Origin: Polytrichum commune
Lineage: Eukaryota > Streptophyta > Polytrichopsida > Polytrichales > Polytrichaceae
Assembly: GCA_950295325.1 (NCBI GenBank)
Contig: OX485809.1
Location: 21,636,001 to 21,700,000, forward strand
Direction of reading: 5' to 3'
DNA length: 64,000 nucleotides
The position numbers and the translations under genes are program-made. Shown one piece after another: positions 21,025 through 33,200 of the stretch. Below the pieces are notes generated by a model. It did not search any database, was not told where the DNA came from, and saw only the letters and a list, made by a program, of their open reading frames with translations. Position 1 is the first letter of the stretch, and every line of letters starts with the position of its first letter.

Positions 21025-24000
21025 ACACCCAAAACTGTCACCTTGTCATGTAATCGAAGCTCATCATGTGATCTCATGCCATTGCTTAATTTGCTGGCGC
21101 CAATACATCACAAAGTAGACAGCATCGTTTTTGAGGCATTATACATAGATCATCAGGGTAGTGATCAGGATGTTCTTGGCGTGTCTTTTTAAGACTTTCA
21201 ACGATCAATATGAGCTGAAAAAGTTTGAGTACTACTCTCTTCCTGCTGCTCGCAACATATCTTCATATGGGCCCTTGTGATTTGAGGAGGTGCTATTCAG
21301 AAATTAAGATGGCCTATTAATTATATGATGAAAGACTTGATGACCTCTGAAGCCATTACCCATAAAAAGGAAATGTTTGGGAATGCGCTCAAGATAGTAT
21401 TTATACAATTGGAGGATGTTGTTGCATTCACTGAAAGCTTATAAACCGTTACTTCTCACATCACCATTTTTATTTTACTCGATGTTTTTGAACTTTTCAT
21501 ATGGCTTGAAACATTGCTGCAAGAATTCAAAAGGGGTATGATATTGCATGATAGTGGTAATCAAATATACTACATGTGGAAAGAAAATTAGCATTTGCAT
21601 ATTTGTATGTGTTCATAGTTTGGAATGTAATGCACCAATTGGGAGAGTGAAATAGATAGAACACCTGAATGAAGTTAGCGCCCAAGTTGGCAAGACTAGG
21701 TTACAATGTACTTGGGGCATATTTACACTAAAGGCCTTAGGCCTTGGATCCTACATGACCATGGTACGCCGTTTTTTGAATGAGACCATACTAGACTATA
21801 GCCCAAAGTCTTTGGAGGTCACAAGCCTTTAGTGTAAAACAAATAAGATCATAAAAAAGACCTCACAATACTTTAACTAGATACGAGAATGTATATGAAG
21901 GAGAGAAGAAAGAAAGTGTTCGTATCTTTGTTTATGTATTGATGTTTGTATATGTTAATTCATGAAGTTTTAAGCATCCAATCTTTGTTTATAGGTTATG
22001 AATCAAATGAATCAACTTTGCTTACAACACACCAGAAAAAGTATTGCTTAATTAAAATATTGCACAATAGAAAATTACTATACAATTAAAATATTGCACA
22101 TTAGAAAGGTTATTGCTCAACATTTACACAAAAAGTAGCCATCTACAATAGCTCATTAGTCAATTATTTTGAATTGAACATGAATAGTATTGAAATATGT
22201 ATATTTAATAAGTTGTCATGGGTTGTCCCCAAGGCCCACCGCACATTTCCACCTTGCCTATCTTCAAGAGACGTCCCAAAAAAACCCCTACAATCTCAAC
22301 CCACATTATTCATACCTGCCATGTGGAGTTTCATGTAGATTTTTCATTCACTGAAAATTTTATGAGTTGTTGTTCAAAACTACCATCATGTAATCCTAAA
22401 GCAAGGGCCCACAACACTCTCAACCAATTAGAATTCAAGGATTCTCAAGAGCCAAGGCCTAATGGCATTTGTGTAAACAGGCCCTCATGTAACTGTACAT
22501 AAAATACAAACATTGTAGCAAAATGCCACATTCCAATAGTCCAGTGACAAACAATGAATGATCTTTGCCAGCTTTTCCAGTAATTAGAACCTGGACTCTT
22601 CTCCACTGTGTCATAGCCAAATATTGTGAATAGGATATCAGCCTGTGATATTCCTTAGGAAGCTACACTGAACAATTAAATCTGCTTATAAATGAGTTAT
22701 TTCCCCACCAGAATCCTAAAAGTATATATGCTTTTGATACAACTCTTGAGGAAGAAGCCACCATAGTGGTGAGAATAGATCCGTGTAGCTCACATTAGCC
22801 AAGTAGTTTATTTCATTAAGTTTGAGATATAGCACCCCTCAACTAACATGTACGCTTGGCATTGGTCCTATATCTATATTCTTGCAGCTAAATTAATATT
22901 AACTCATGGATCACCTGCCTAAGATTGGATGCAGAAATGAATAGAGAATTTAATAATTTAAGGATGTGTTGCACATTGTAGGTTAGTTTGAAGCTTATCT
23001 TAGCTGCAGGACTAGTGGCATGGTTTAAGAGTCCAACAGCTCAAACTCCCATCTTTAACATACTCAGGTTCTCAATTTTGTTTCACGTCCATTCGCAGGA
23101 TAGGTTCATGGAGTATTGCTATCAGAATTGAAGCACAGATATCAACTTGTGTTGATATCTTTGATTGTTTAGTTAGCAATTTCACTCTACTTGGTTCATA
23201 ATAAGTTCAAGTATTCTTGTAATTCCGCCAATTCGTTCCAAGATAGGTTGTAGATTGGTTCAAGTAGAGCTTGTCCTAGTTATTTGGCCTCTCCTATTCA
23301 AACAATGCGGAGTACCATACCTTGAACAATCTGTGAACTACTCCTCTTACAATGGCCGCAATTAATCCAAGGACAGAACACATTGATCATTATTCATAAA
23401 AGATGAGAGCACCAACATCAAATTCCTAACTTTTCCTACTGCTAAGTAATATGCAGACAGTTTTACAAAACCTCAGGAGCTCTGACTGACGATGGGGGTA
23501 TTTAATGATTCAAGTACCCCAACTGTTCTTTGTTCAAAAGATTCCATCCAAGGAAGACAGGACTACGACCACCTGAACTTTCAGAAAGAATAGCTTGCAT
23601 CCCCTATGATAGATAACCAATAATAACTGAACAGAAATTCACATACAGCATGTTAAACGGGCTACAGGACTCTGCTAAGTTGTGCACGTATGCTATTATC
23701 AGCAACTACTTCTATTATGTGAAAGATATCACCCTGTAACATTTCCAGCACAACACTTGAACATAGACCTTAGAATCACTCTAATTGGCCCCATTACCTC
23801 AAGAGCCCTCACATGGCAACTTTGATCTGTTGGGAGAAAATCTAACTCCATCACATAAATGATCTGGCAAACCAGGTAACATCTTAGGCAGCCTAAACAG
23901 CATTGAACTTTTTACACAATAAAAGCAACCAAGCTGGCTCCTACAGTTCAGTAGACAGCATATGTGAACCATGGTAGCTTAACCAGTATGCTCAATCTAA

Positions 24001-24170
24001 TCATTGAAGAAGCTATATGCAATTGCAGATAAAACATGGTATGAAACCCTTTTCCTGCTCAAACTGGAAATACAAACACATGCGAGAAATCTCCCCAACA
24101 GCAAATTGTAAATCAATCAATATGCATCACTTGCAGAAACAAAATGGTGCACTATGGGTTGTAGTTCCAC
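21025..24170. other. 3' regions of the LEA and phosphatase genes and spacer, no gene
   Basis: The two genes converge here. Bases 21025 to roughly 21300 are probably LEA 3' UTR. The part towards 24170 is probably phosphatase 3' UTR, of unknown extent. A small foldback sits at 21722-21838. Open frames are short, overlap on both strands and show no family features. No other repeat was noticed. Confidence 0.45.
21722..21838. mobile_element. 117-bp element with 17-bp inverted ends
   Basis: The left end TTTACACTAAAGGCCTT is the reverse complement of the right end AAGCCTTTAGTGTAAA apart from one base. The interior is non-coding. The size fits a very small MITE or a solo foldback. It lies about 700 bp downstream of the LEA stop. 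Confidence 0.6.
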
Positions 24171-27100
24171 CTAATATATGTAATACATGGGGTTGGGCAA
24201 CTTGAAGGTGCGGCTGCCAACCGACTCCACTGTGATGTCACTCCATTGGTCACCCATTGAACTCCATATGCGGAAGCCCTGGGCTTCTAACTCTTTCCGA
24301 CGTGCTGTCTTATATTCAACAGCAGTTAAGCCTGTCTCCTCTGGTGACCTGGTTTCATCAGATGACAAATGAGAAATCGATCTCAACTATTATTAACAGA
24401 AGCAAAGCAGTGCTGATGAGATTGGAATTTCAGAAGGACAGTGTAAGGTTTACACATTCTTGATGTGCTCAATCCAAATGTTTGAACACTTGTTGTTTTA
24501 TTGTTGAAGCGAACAAATGCTCTCTACAACATCAAGGTATATCTACTTGCCAATAATAGGTTAACGGATCACCTGTTATAAAAGCTTCCCTCCAATCTCA
24601 GTGGTCTACAGATAATGATTCACTCTCAAAAAGAATCAATAAATGGATCAATGCAATAACTTCATGAGGATTTCACCTTCTCCAGAAAAAAGTCAAGGGC
24701 ATAACTTGCCTTGAGTTAGAGCTCTACAATTGGTGCTTCAAAAACATGACTCAGATTGTATTGTATGGATACATGTACGTGCTCAATATATTGTAGAGTG
24801 CCACATGGCAAGTCTTTTGACACCAATTAAATCCCAAATAGAAATTACAGTTTGGCATAGAAAAAAAATGAACCAGGAAGCACCTTATGGTAATACATGA
24901 CAAGCCTCATAATGCACTTGCAAGCATCTTGGCTAGCAAGATACATAGGAGGAGCAGGACAACAGAAATTCCTTGATAGACAAGCACAGGGCAGCTGTCT
25001 ACTAGGCTGTTTTGGAATATTTCTTTTCTTGATCAATGTATTACCTCTCTACAGGTCAAAGCATATTGAAGGATTTCTTTATTTATGAGTCTTTTGATTG
25101 CACTCATCCAGAAACAGAGGCACTCACCTTAAAATAAGGGCTGACCAGCCTGCATAACCAGCAGAAAGCAGATTTTGTGTAGTTACATTGCGCTGCTCCT
25201 CTGGTCTACCAGTGATGAAAGCAAAGCTCCAATTTTGAGCCTGGAGGTCAGTATAGAGGGAAAGCATTGGTTCTAATGCAGGAGCACTTGCATTGTTCAC
25301 CCATATATTCCATGTTTTCTCAATCCAAGGATCCGTCCTGGCAAAATTACAAAATTGACGTTAATAAGGATCTCTCTATCCTAAGAATGTGGAGACATTC
25401 CTCAAGAAACAAGCATATGCAATGAAAAAAACTGACCAACATTTGCACCAGTTGTAGATTGAATAGGTGAAAGAAACGCTTGGCAAAAGTTGTGAGCTTA
25501 CCCATAGTTGTGAGCTTGATAGTAAGGAATGTTTGACAAAACTGTCTCATCAATATCTAGCACAATAAGGTCGCGGTGATCTGGCCCTGCAGACAATGTG
25601 CTGAAATAGTCTCTGGCAGCATCAATAGCTACCTCATAATCAGTATCATACTGGCCTAATTCAACATACTCTGCCACATAACTTTTGCACTCTTTCGGGA
25701 GGAGCCAGCCCTGCAGATTATTGAGTTCTGCATTGAAAGCAAAGCTTCTGCATGTGTTTGGCACAGGAGGCTGCTGACATTTGCCCAACATAACAGCTAG
25801 GGTTACCACAAGGGTGAAAAGTATGATCCCGATGGTGGCCATGACAGCCATCAAGGCAGTGACTGCAATAGATGAGAGGTAAATACCAAGATCATCCACT
25901 TGAATATATGCATTTCCAAAACCATATCTGCTTCCATATACTGCACGCCCCAAAAGAAAGGAAACATGCTTAGTTTGACAACATGGAACCACCATAAATC
26001 TTGTTCATATTATGTATGCAAAGCAAACAAAACGACCATCAACTGGCATTGGTAAAGCCAGATCCTTAGGGCTGGAAGCAGAGCACGGGACATATACCAG
26101 TACTAGCTGAGGATATCCTCACTACCTTCTATGAAGGTCAACAAAATCTCTCACATGAAAAGCTAAAGAAAAGTCAGAAAACTCAGTCCATTGAGCACCA
26201 TGAGTTCTATATTTCCTTCCATGTTCAAAAATATCGCGAAGACAAGTCCGGCCAGATTCTTGTAACTATCATCCTAAACTAAGAGATAAGTTAGGAATGC
26301 AAAGCATATAAAATGACCACCAAGTAACATTGGTATTGCACATCCTTAGGGCAAGAGGCAGAACAGAGGGACATATACCGCTACAGATAGCTGAGGAAAT
26401 CCTCAACCCCTTCTATGAAGGTCAACATGTTTCACATGAATAGCTAAAGAAACATGACAGAAGTCTAAAAACTTGGTCCTTTGAGAACAATGAGTTCTAT
26501 ATTCCTTCCATCTTGAAATATATCACAACAGAAGTCCACCCAGACTATTGTTACAATCACTCTTGATAAAAAGATATGTTATGAATGCAAAGCATAAAAA
26601 ATGACCACTAAGTGACATTGGTAAGCCAAATCGTTGGGGCTAGAGGCAGAGGGACATACACCCCTACTGATAGGTGAGGACATGGTCAATCCCTTCTACA
26701 AAGGCCAACATGTTTCACATGAATAGCTGAAGGAAAATTTGAAATCTCGACCCTCTGAGCACCATGACTTCTATGTATCCATGTTCAAACATATCACAGG
26801 AAAAGTCCGGCCAGATACATGTAATAATTTTTCTTATTATCAGATAAGTTAGGCACCCAAGCCATACAAAACGACCCCCAAATGACATTGGTAAGCCACA
26901 TCCTTAGGGCTAGGAGCAGAGCAGAGGGATATACCACTAAGATAGCTTCTGGGAACGTCAACAGTATCTTTCAGATGAATAGCTGAAGGATTTTCTGAAA
27001 ACTCACTCTTTTGAGCACCATAAGTTCTATATTTCCTTCCATGTTCAAATATATCACAAGAGAAGTCTGGCCAGATTATTTTACCAATCATTCTCGATTA

Positions 27101-27883
27101 AGAGATGAGTTAGGCATGCAAAGCATACAATATGGCCACTAAGTGACATTGGTAGGCCACATCCTTAGGGCTAGGAGCAGAGCAGAGCAGAGGGACATAT
27201 GGCTCAATCCCTTCTACGAATATCAACATCTTTCACATGAATAGCTGAAGGAAATTCTGAAAACTCGGTCCTGTGTGCACCATGAGTTCTAAATTTCCGT
27301 CCGTGTTGCAATATACCACAAGACAAGTCCGGCCAGATATTTTCAACGGTCATTCTTGATTAAGAGATGATTTAAGCAGCAAAGCATTCAAAATGACCAA
27401 GTGACATTGGATAAACCACATCCTTAGGGCTAGGAGCAGAGCAGAGGGACATATACCACTACTGATAGATTCTATGAACGTCAACAACATCTTTCACATG
27501 AATAAGCTTCTGGAAACTCGGTCCTTCGAGCATCATGAGATCTATAATATTGAAATCTATCACAAGAGAAGTCCGCCCAGATCATTCGTCCAACGACCAT
27601 TCTTGATTAAGAGATAAGCTAGGCATGCAAAGCATAAAAAATGACCAAGTGACGTTGGTAAAGGTGCATCTTTAGAGCTAGAGGCAGAGCAGAGGGACAT
27701 AGGTATACCAGAGTCACGCTGGCTGCTGAGGAGAGATTCCCTTGACGCATTTCTGCTACCGAGAAGGGAATTACTGGGTGACCTCCGGCCAGACTCAATT
27801 GTGTCGTCATCTGGTCCAAAACTGAAGGATCTGGGTAAGTCGGAGCCTGAGGCTGAGGCAGGATTATCACCCGTTTCCACCAT
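24171..27883 (-). CDS. HAD superfamily (subfamily IIIB) acid phosphatase, membrane-anchored
   Basis: Four exons: 27883-27709, 25940-25502, 25337-25128 and 24348-24171. Junctions: TCTG|GTATAC to GTGCAG|TATATGG; CTATGG|GTAAGC to TTGCCAG|GACGG; TTAAG|GTGAGT to ACCAG|GTCACC. The frame is kept throughout, giving 333 residues. Residues 1-60 are Ser-rich and polar. One membrane helix spans about 79-110, with no cleavable signal, so it is a likely type II anchor. HAD motifs are complete: D187-I-D-E-T (nucleophile and acid/base Asp), T247-G-R-P after F-A-F-I, K288 in Y-K-T-A-R-R-K, and G-D308-Q-W-S-D312 for Mg2+. This is the plant acid phosphatase / vegetative storage protein family (class B type). 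It should hydrolyse phosphate monoesters; substrate and compartment are unknown. Intron 1 (~1.8 kb) is mostly a tandem array. All key residues are present, so it is probably active. Confidence 0.88.
25990..27708 (-). repeat. tandem array of ~250-280 bp units filling intron 1 of the phosphatase gene
   Basis: The anchor GGGACATATACC or a close variant occurs at 26087, 26368, 26651, 26926, 27192, 27446 and 27694. The spacings are 281, 283, 275, 266, 254 and 248. Each unit also carries TCCTTAGGGCTAGRAGCAGA, a CACATGAATAGCTGAAG block, CATGAGTTCTATATTTCC and AAGTCCGGCCAGAT. The last anchor abuts the true 5' splice site, so each unit appears to include a copy of donor-adjacent intron sequence. Units diverge by point changes and small indels. 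Confidence 0.85.
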
Positions 27884-29162
27884 CGTGTTGTACCTTCACT
27901 TCGTCTCCTGATGATTCCTCCCTTCTTGTTCTCAGCCTCTTCAAACTGATGAAATTGCAATTTGGTGGCGGGGAAGAATGGATTTAGAAATCTTTCAGTC
28001 ACACAGGAGCTTTGATAAGAGTTTCCATCAAGCCACCGAGATGAACCCTAAAGCCTAATAGTTCCTGTGCCTGCACAAAGCACCCTATAAATACAAATAC
28101 AATGGCTACGGGAACAACCTCTGGTGCAATGTCCCGAAGAAACTCGCGTATAAACCAGCCTGTTTTTTATTCTCTCGAATTTCGCATTCTTCTCATTCAT
28201 TCCCTTTGCGAAAGCAGAAAAAATTGCCGCAACACCTCTCAAATTTGAACTCGCCACATATTATTGCACATATGGAGATGGGTTAGCTTGGTCCCAGTGA
28301 GAGCCCATTACAATGCCTTGGTCAAAATCCTTCTGCAAGACGAAACACATTGCCATGTGGAATGCAGAACCAAATGCAATACAAAAATCTTTCCACGACA
28401 TCTCATCAACAGCGGCTACCACCTTATCCAACTCACATGCTAAACCCTCGACCACATACATCCCGAAGGCATCATCATCAACAACTGCAAAAAACGCGGC
28501 CCAAAGCAACTTTTGACTCTCTTCGGAAGATAACTTCCAATGTACCAAGCAAAAGTGAACAACACAACATAACTTAAGCCAACCCAACCCAACTCCAGAG
28601 CCAGGAGTAAGGAGCTACAAACCAGTGTAAGATCCTCTCCTTCAAGCAGACAGCACTCACCTCAAAAAGATTGTTTGGCAGCCTTGGAAGAATCCTCAAT
28701 CGCCCCACAAAAGTGGGACTCGCAATCCTAGAAGAACTCAAAATGAAAATAAAAAGAAGACTAACCTCACTCTCCTCCGCTCAAAGCTCCTCTTAACGGA
28801 TGAAAGTACTTTCCATCCCCCAAGGTTTGCTCCATGTACATCCATACCTCTCCAGATGCCATCGAAAAAGGTGGTGTGAGCGCAAGTACTTTTTTTAAGC
28901 TTATTCGAACTTCAACTTCCTCCAGTTGCCATACGAGTAGGTAGCTACCGTAGTAGGATTTCAAGATATTTCATAAGTTAAGATAGTGCCTCACTCATAA
29001 GAATCCATGTTGTTCTCTACTCACAACATTCAAACGTTCACGAAGATTTGAGGGGAGACTCATACCACACCATCCACACTATATTGTTAGGGCGAACTCT
29101 GGAGTGAGAAAAAAGTGAAGGAAGTCCACATAGGTAATGTGTTCCGAACTTTTAAGGACTCT
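27884..29162. other. phosphatase leader and promoter, and an unassigned 108-codon frame
   Basis: The first few hundred bases upstream of the phosphatase ATG are probably its leader and promoter; no TATA box stands out. A minus-strand frame at 28587-28261 (108 codons) has a protein-like, acidic and hydrophobic composition (S-S-E-E-S-Q-K-L-L-W-A-A-F-F, then V-V-D-D-D-A-F-G-M-Y). It has no recognised family and could be an exon, a gene relic or chance. The rest holds nothing I can name. Confidence 0.35.
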
Positions 29163-30110
29163 CTACACTAAATAAATTCTGGTCAAGGTGACATCTTTAC
29201 CTGAACTTAACACAGTAACCTAGGTATCTATCTCCTCTGTTCTTCTGTCCTGTGAAAGTTGTGTACAAAAATACAAGAAGTCACTCTCAAGACTCAGCGA
29301 CTGCGGGTTCTGTTCAGAATACATGTAAGTTAAAGCTAATTAGTTTAAGTTATTAGGTACACAAGTCTTTTCTTCTCTGTGAGGCATAGCAAGGCCATTC
29401 ATACTAACTTATACTGTGTAAATGCATCTGAGAAAATTTATTATGATCTTGAAACAAAGCTGATGAGTTTGCATCTACGAGCGGGGATATCCGACCGCTA
29501 GTTACAGATGGGCCAAGTTGAGTTTGAGAAATGACCGGTTCAAGTTCAAGACTTAAGGCATATTCTTTGGTTTCTTTTTAAATGATCGGCGAAATGTTTG
29601 AAGTTAATAAAGAAAACCGAAAGATATCAACATGTAACCAGTTGGACTTAGACACACTTGGATCTTGACCAATTGTGCCCAAATCTTCCCGGACACTGGT
29701 TCGCATGAGGACGTTTGGCTCTAATTACAGATCAGTCAGATAATTTGCACTGGGAGCTCACAACTTCGTAGTTATTAAATCTTTTCGATCATGTGTCTGC
29801 TTTCGGCCGTTGAGAGTTGGTAGTTTGCAAGGCATGTCATTCTACTGATGCAGATGATCTTTAAGGATTCGCTACGATAAATTCTTACACAATAAATTCG
29901 CTACCGATGTTTACCTGAACTTAAACAGTAACCTAGTTATGAGTATCTCCTGTTCTGTCCTGACAAGTCACTCTCAGCTACTGCTCTGTTTGGCCTACTT
30001 ACATAACATGTAAGTTAGGTACACAAATCTCTTATCCTCTGCGGACATGATAGTTTTCATATGCATCCGAGAATTTTATTGTGATCTTGAAACAAAGTTG
30101 CCAGATGAGT
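29163..30110. repeat. diverged direct duplication upstream of the fucosyltransferase gene
   Basis: Blocks in 29163-29475 recur in order in 29888-30110: AAATAAATTC, TTTACCTGAACTTAA, CAGTAACCTAG, TATCTCCT and TGTTCTGTCCTG, AAGTCACTCTCA, ACATGTAAGTTA, TAGGTACACAA, TGCATCYGAGAAA and TGATCTTGAAACAAAG. The copies are about 700 bp apart. An M2 repeat (29498-29700) lies between them. A second phrase, GGCTCTAATTACAGATC, recurs near 29717 and 30130. Confidence 0.7.
29498..29700 (+). repeat. M2 repeat (CCGGTT-rich), copy 2
   Basis: Opposite orientation to the 16661 copy. Recognised by GTTACAGATG, GAGAAATGACCGGTTCAAG, AACCGAAAGATATCAACATG and CCCAAATCTTCCCGG. It separates the two copies of the upstream duplication. 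Confidence 0.7.
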
Positions 30111-30239
30111 AAGTTCACATGAGGAAGGTTGGCTCTAATTACAAATCTTTCAGATTTACGGGGAATTTGCCGGTAGGACTTGCTTGGCACTTGAGTGGAG
30201 TTTGAACATGGCAGCATGAGGAGGAAGCACAGATATTGA

Positions 30240-30258
30240 GAATAGGGTTTAGGGTTTA
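30240..30258 (+). promoter_or_regulatory. two telo-box-like motifs just before the fucosyltransferase start
   Basis: AATAGGGTTTAGGGTTTAAG carries two overlapping TAGGGTTT units a few bases before the ATG at 30266. Such telo-boxes are common near transcription starts of plant genes active in dividing tissue. They may lie in the 5' UTR. No TATA box is obvious upstream. Confidence 0.45.
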
Positions 30259-30265
30259 AGTAGCG

Positions 30266-33200
30266 ATGGGGGAGAAGGCGAGATCTCGAAGGATGGGGAT
30301 CCGCCTGCGCTGGATGTGTGTGCCAGCCTTCCTAATGCTTTTTCTGATATTCTTGGTGCCCTTCTTCTACGATCCACAATGGCAATGGAACGTGTCATCT
30401 CAAGCGGACGATCAAACCCCCACATTGCCATTGCGAGCAAAGCCAGGAGAGAGCCATGTGCAGGCTTTGATCAATGCCATTCGAACAGCCACGGCTGCGG
30501 CTGCCGCAGTCAAGAACAAGACTTTCTCCGATCAGGATGCTCAGGTATTGCTTTTGCTCCATAAATAATTTCATTCTCATCAAAAAAAAATCTTTGGACC
30601 TCTTAGGGGTGAATTTAGCCTTTGTGAAATGAGGGTTTAGGGTTTGTTCGGTCTGGCTATGGAAGTTGCTTGGAGGGCTGAAGCAGAGTGCTTAAGCCGT
30701 ATGTGAGAATCAGTAGGCTCTTGATTAGCTTATTGGGTTTAGCTTGCGGTCTCGATCCACCCAATTTCGGTCTGGGGGTAGCGATCCCGAGGAGGGAGGC
30801 CTGTACATGTGTTGTTGGAAATACTCGACAGAAATCTTTGTCAAGGTTTTGTCTGCACTTAAGTTTTTGAACTGAGAAATTCCTCTTGCTCTTCTGCCTT
30901 TTCACTTTTATGTGTTCGCAAGCTCCTCATCGTCTCAGATCGAATAAATCCTTAACCTTCAACCCTGGAAGGTGGTCCTGAAGTCTTTCCCGGTGTGTAT
31001 TTCAACGATATCTGTCTCCATTATTCAAGCATGATAAATAGAGTGGTATATGGTTACGGCGACTGTAAGAATTCAAAATCTACGTAGGGGATATAATTCT
31101 CTGCAGAGCTGAGCAGTAATCTTGTCAAACGAGGATCATCACCATCTCCTGTTAAGGAAATGGATTTAAAAGTAGGGTTTAATTAATGAAAGAGTGTATC
31201 TTTCCTGCGTTTTTCTGACGATTAACTATGCGCTTGCGAAGGGAAGGCATGGAAGGAGCACAACCCATGCTCGGCTCGAACAGAATTAGGGTTACGATAT
31301 GCACGCCGACCAAATGCAAAAATTCTGGATCCCAATGTCGACTGGGACAAAGTGCTCGAGGAGTACTCAGCTCTCCATCGAACCTGTATGAACAGTGTGG
31401 GCAATATTCCTGAGTACTTTCTATCCGGAGCCACTCACGCCAACTGCAAATTCTTGATTATGGAGATTCAGGGTGTGGGAATTGGCAACAAGATTGGTTT
31501 GTTCACGTCAGCCATTCTGTACGCAGTGTTGACACAGCGGGTCATCCTTGTGAACGGCTATTCCTACATTCCTTGGGTTATGTGTGAGCCATTTTTGGGA
31601 TCACATTGGTTACTAGATGGACACTTCCCTCTTCCTGACCGCCATGGCCGCGAGACCACCCTTCTAGGGAGGTGGTCTGGATATGAGGATCCGATTTGGA
31701 AGTCTAGTGCATTTTTTGGGAAAGGTGTGTACTCTAACTCTCTAATCTATATCCTGAGGTAATTGGCGCATGTGTGCCTATGAGGTTTTGAGACTAATCA
31801 ATTGTCCATTGAAGCTTGTGACATATTTCATGCTCACATCGATTGGAACTTGTGAGGATTCCCGCATGCCAAGCAAACATGCATTTATTTTGGCGAGGGC
31901 TGCCTAACCTCATAGGCACTTATGATATGCAACAGACTGATATTTGTGCAAGTATGTATGTATCTTTTTGCCAGAGAATCTTCAGATACATACATACTGA
32001 TAGTGGAAAGTAAGCACTATCATCAAAAGTTTAGCAAGGGTGATATATACATATCAACACAGATACTTACTTACATCATACAGCAAGGGTGATGCTAATA
32101 TGTTGATAAATGTGCTACTTTCTCCTCACCAACCTCCAGAACTACACAACCTGCAGCATAGAAAGAGAGAAACAACACTTAGAATGTTGGAAGTATTTAG
32201 TTATGAATATCACAGCACATGCCAAATGTGGTTGATTTGTGTCTAGGCTTTCAACTTGACCCGAGGCTCCTATCTGCAACTTCAAGAGATTCTTTTCTTA
32301 TCACAACTTGGGACTTACCTTTTATATCTATGTCATCTTTTCAATAGGTGTTGACGCGAAAAAAGCAGGCAGACATGCACCCCCAGCCTTTGCAGTGAAG
32401 GTTGACCACTCTCATCCCGAGGTGACCAGGTTTTATTGTAACACAGAGCAAGCTTATTTGACAGAGGCAACATGGGTGCATTTCACTGGCTGTCTTTACT
32501 TCCTACCAAAGCTCTTTGCTGTTCCTGCATTCCGGCCTGTCCTGGAGTCACTCTTCCCTGACCCATCACTGGCTCTTACATACTTGCTGCGAACTTTGAT
32601 GATTCCAAATGATGGCATATGGGAGCAAGTGAAACAGCAAGATAATGCTCTTTTTGCAAATGTGGATCGTCGTGTTGGCATCCAGGTTCGTGGCTGGCAC
32701 TTCTCGTACATTTCCAACATTCTATCCTTCAATCTTATGCAGAGAATGTGTGTGGTTTGAAGATAGCCATCTCACAGATTCTTCTTCCATCCCTGCCTGG
32801 TTGCCTTGTTCTTTATATTTAAGTTTTTAGCCAATCTTTGGACCTCTTTGATGGCAATAATTGTTGTCAAAACATAGCTCCTTGAGAAGTATGAAGATAG
32901 AATGAGATAACCCTCAAGTTCGTCATAACCCCTAAGGTGATGTCCAGAAGGGAATTAAGAATCCTTTGTGCCGGTAGTACACCTTCCAAGGCATTTGTAA
33001 TAGATCGGCACCTGTGTAGATTTTTGAGCAGGTACTTGCCTTGTTTTTCAGTCAAAATCTTTGGACCACCTGATGGCAGTAATTGGTGCCAAATTATATC
33101 CTCTCAAGAAGTCAAAAGATAGATTGGGATTTCCTCCAATTCTGTCATGTCAGGATCATATCAATGAATCAGATGCACCCATATCCAGGGATGGAATTCC

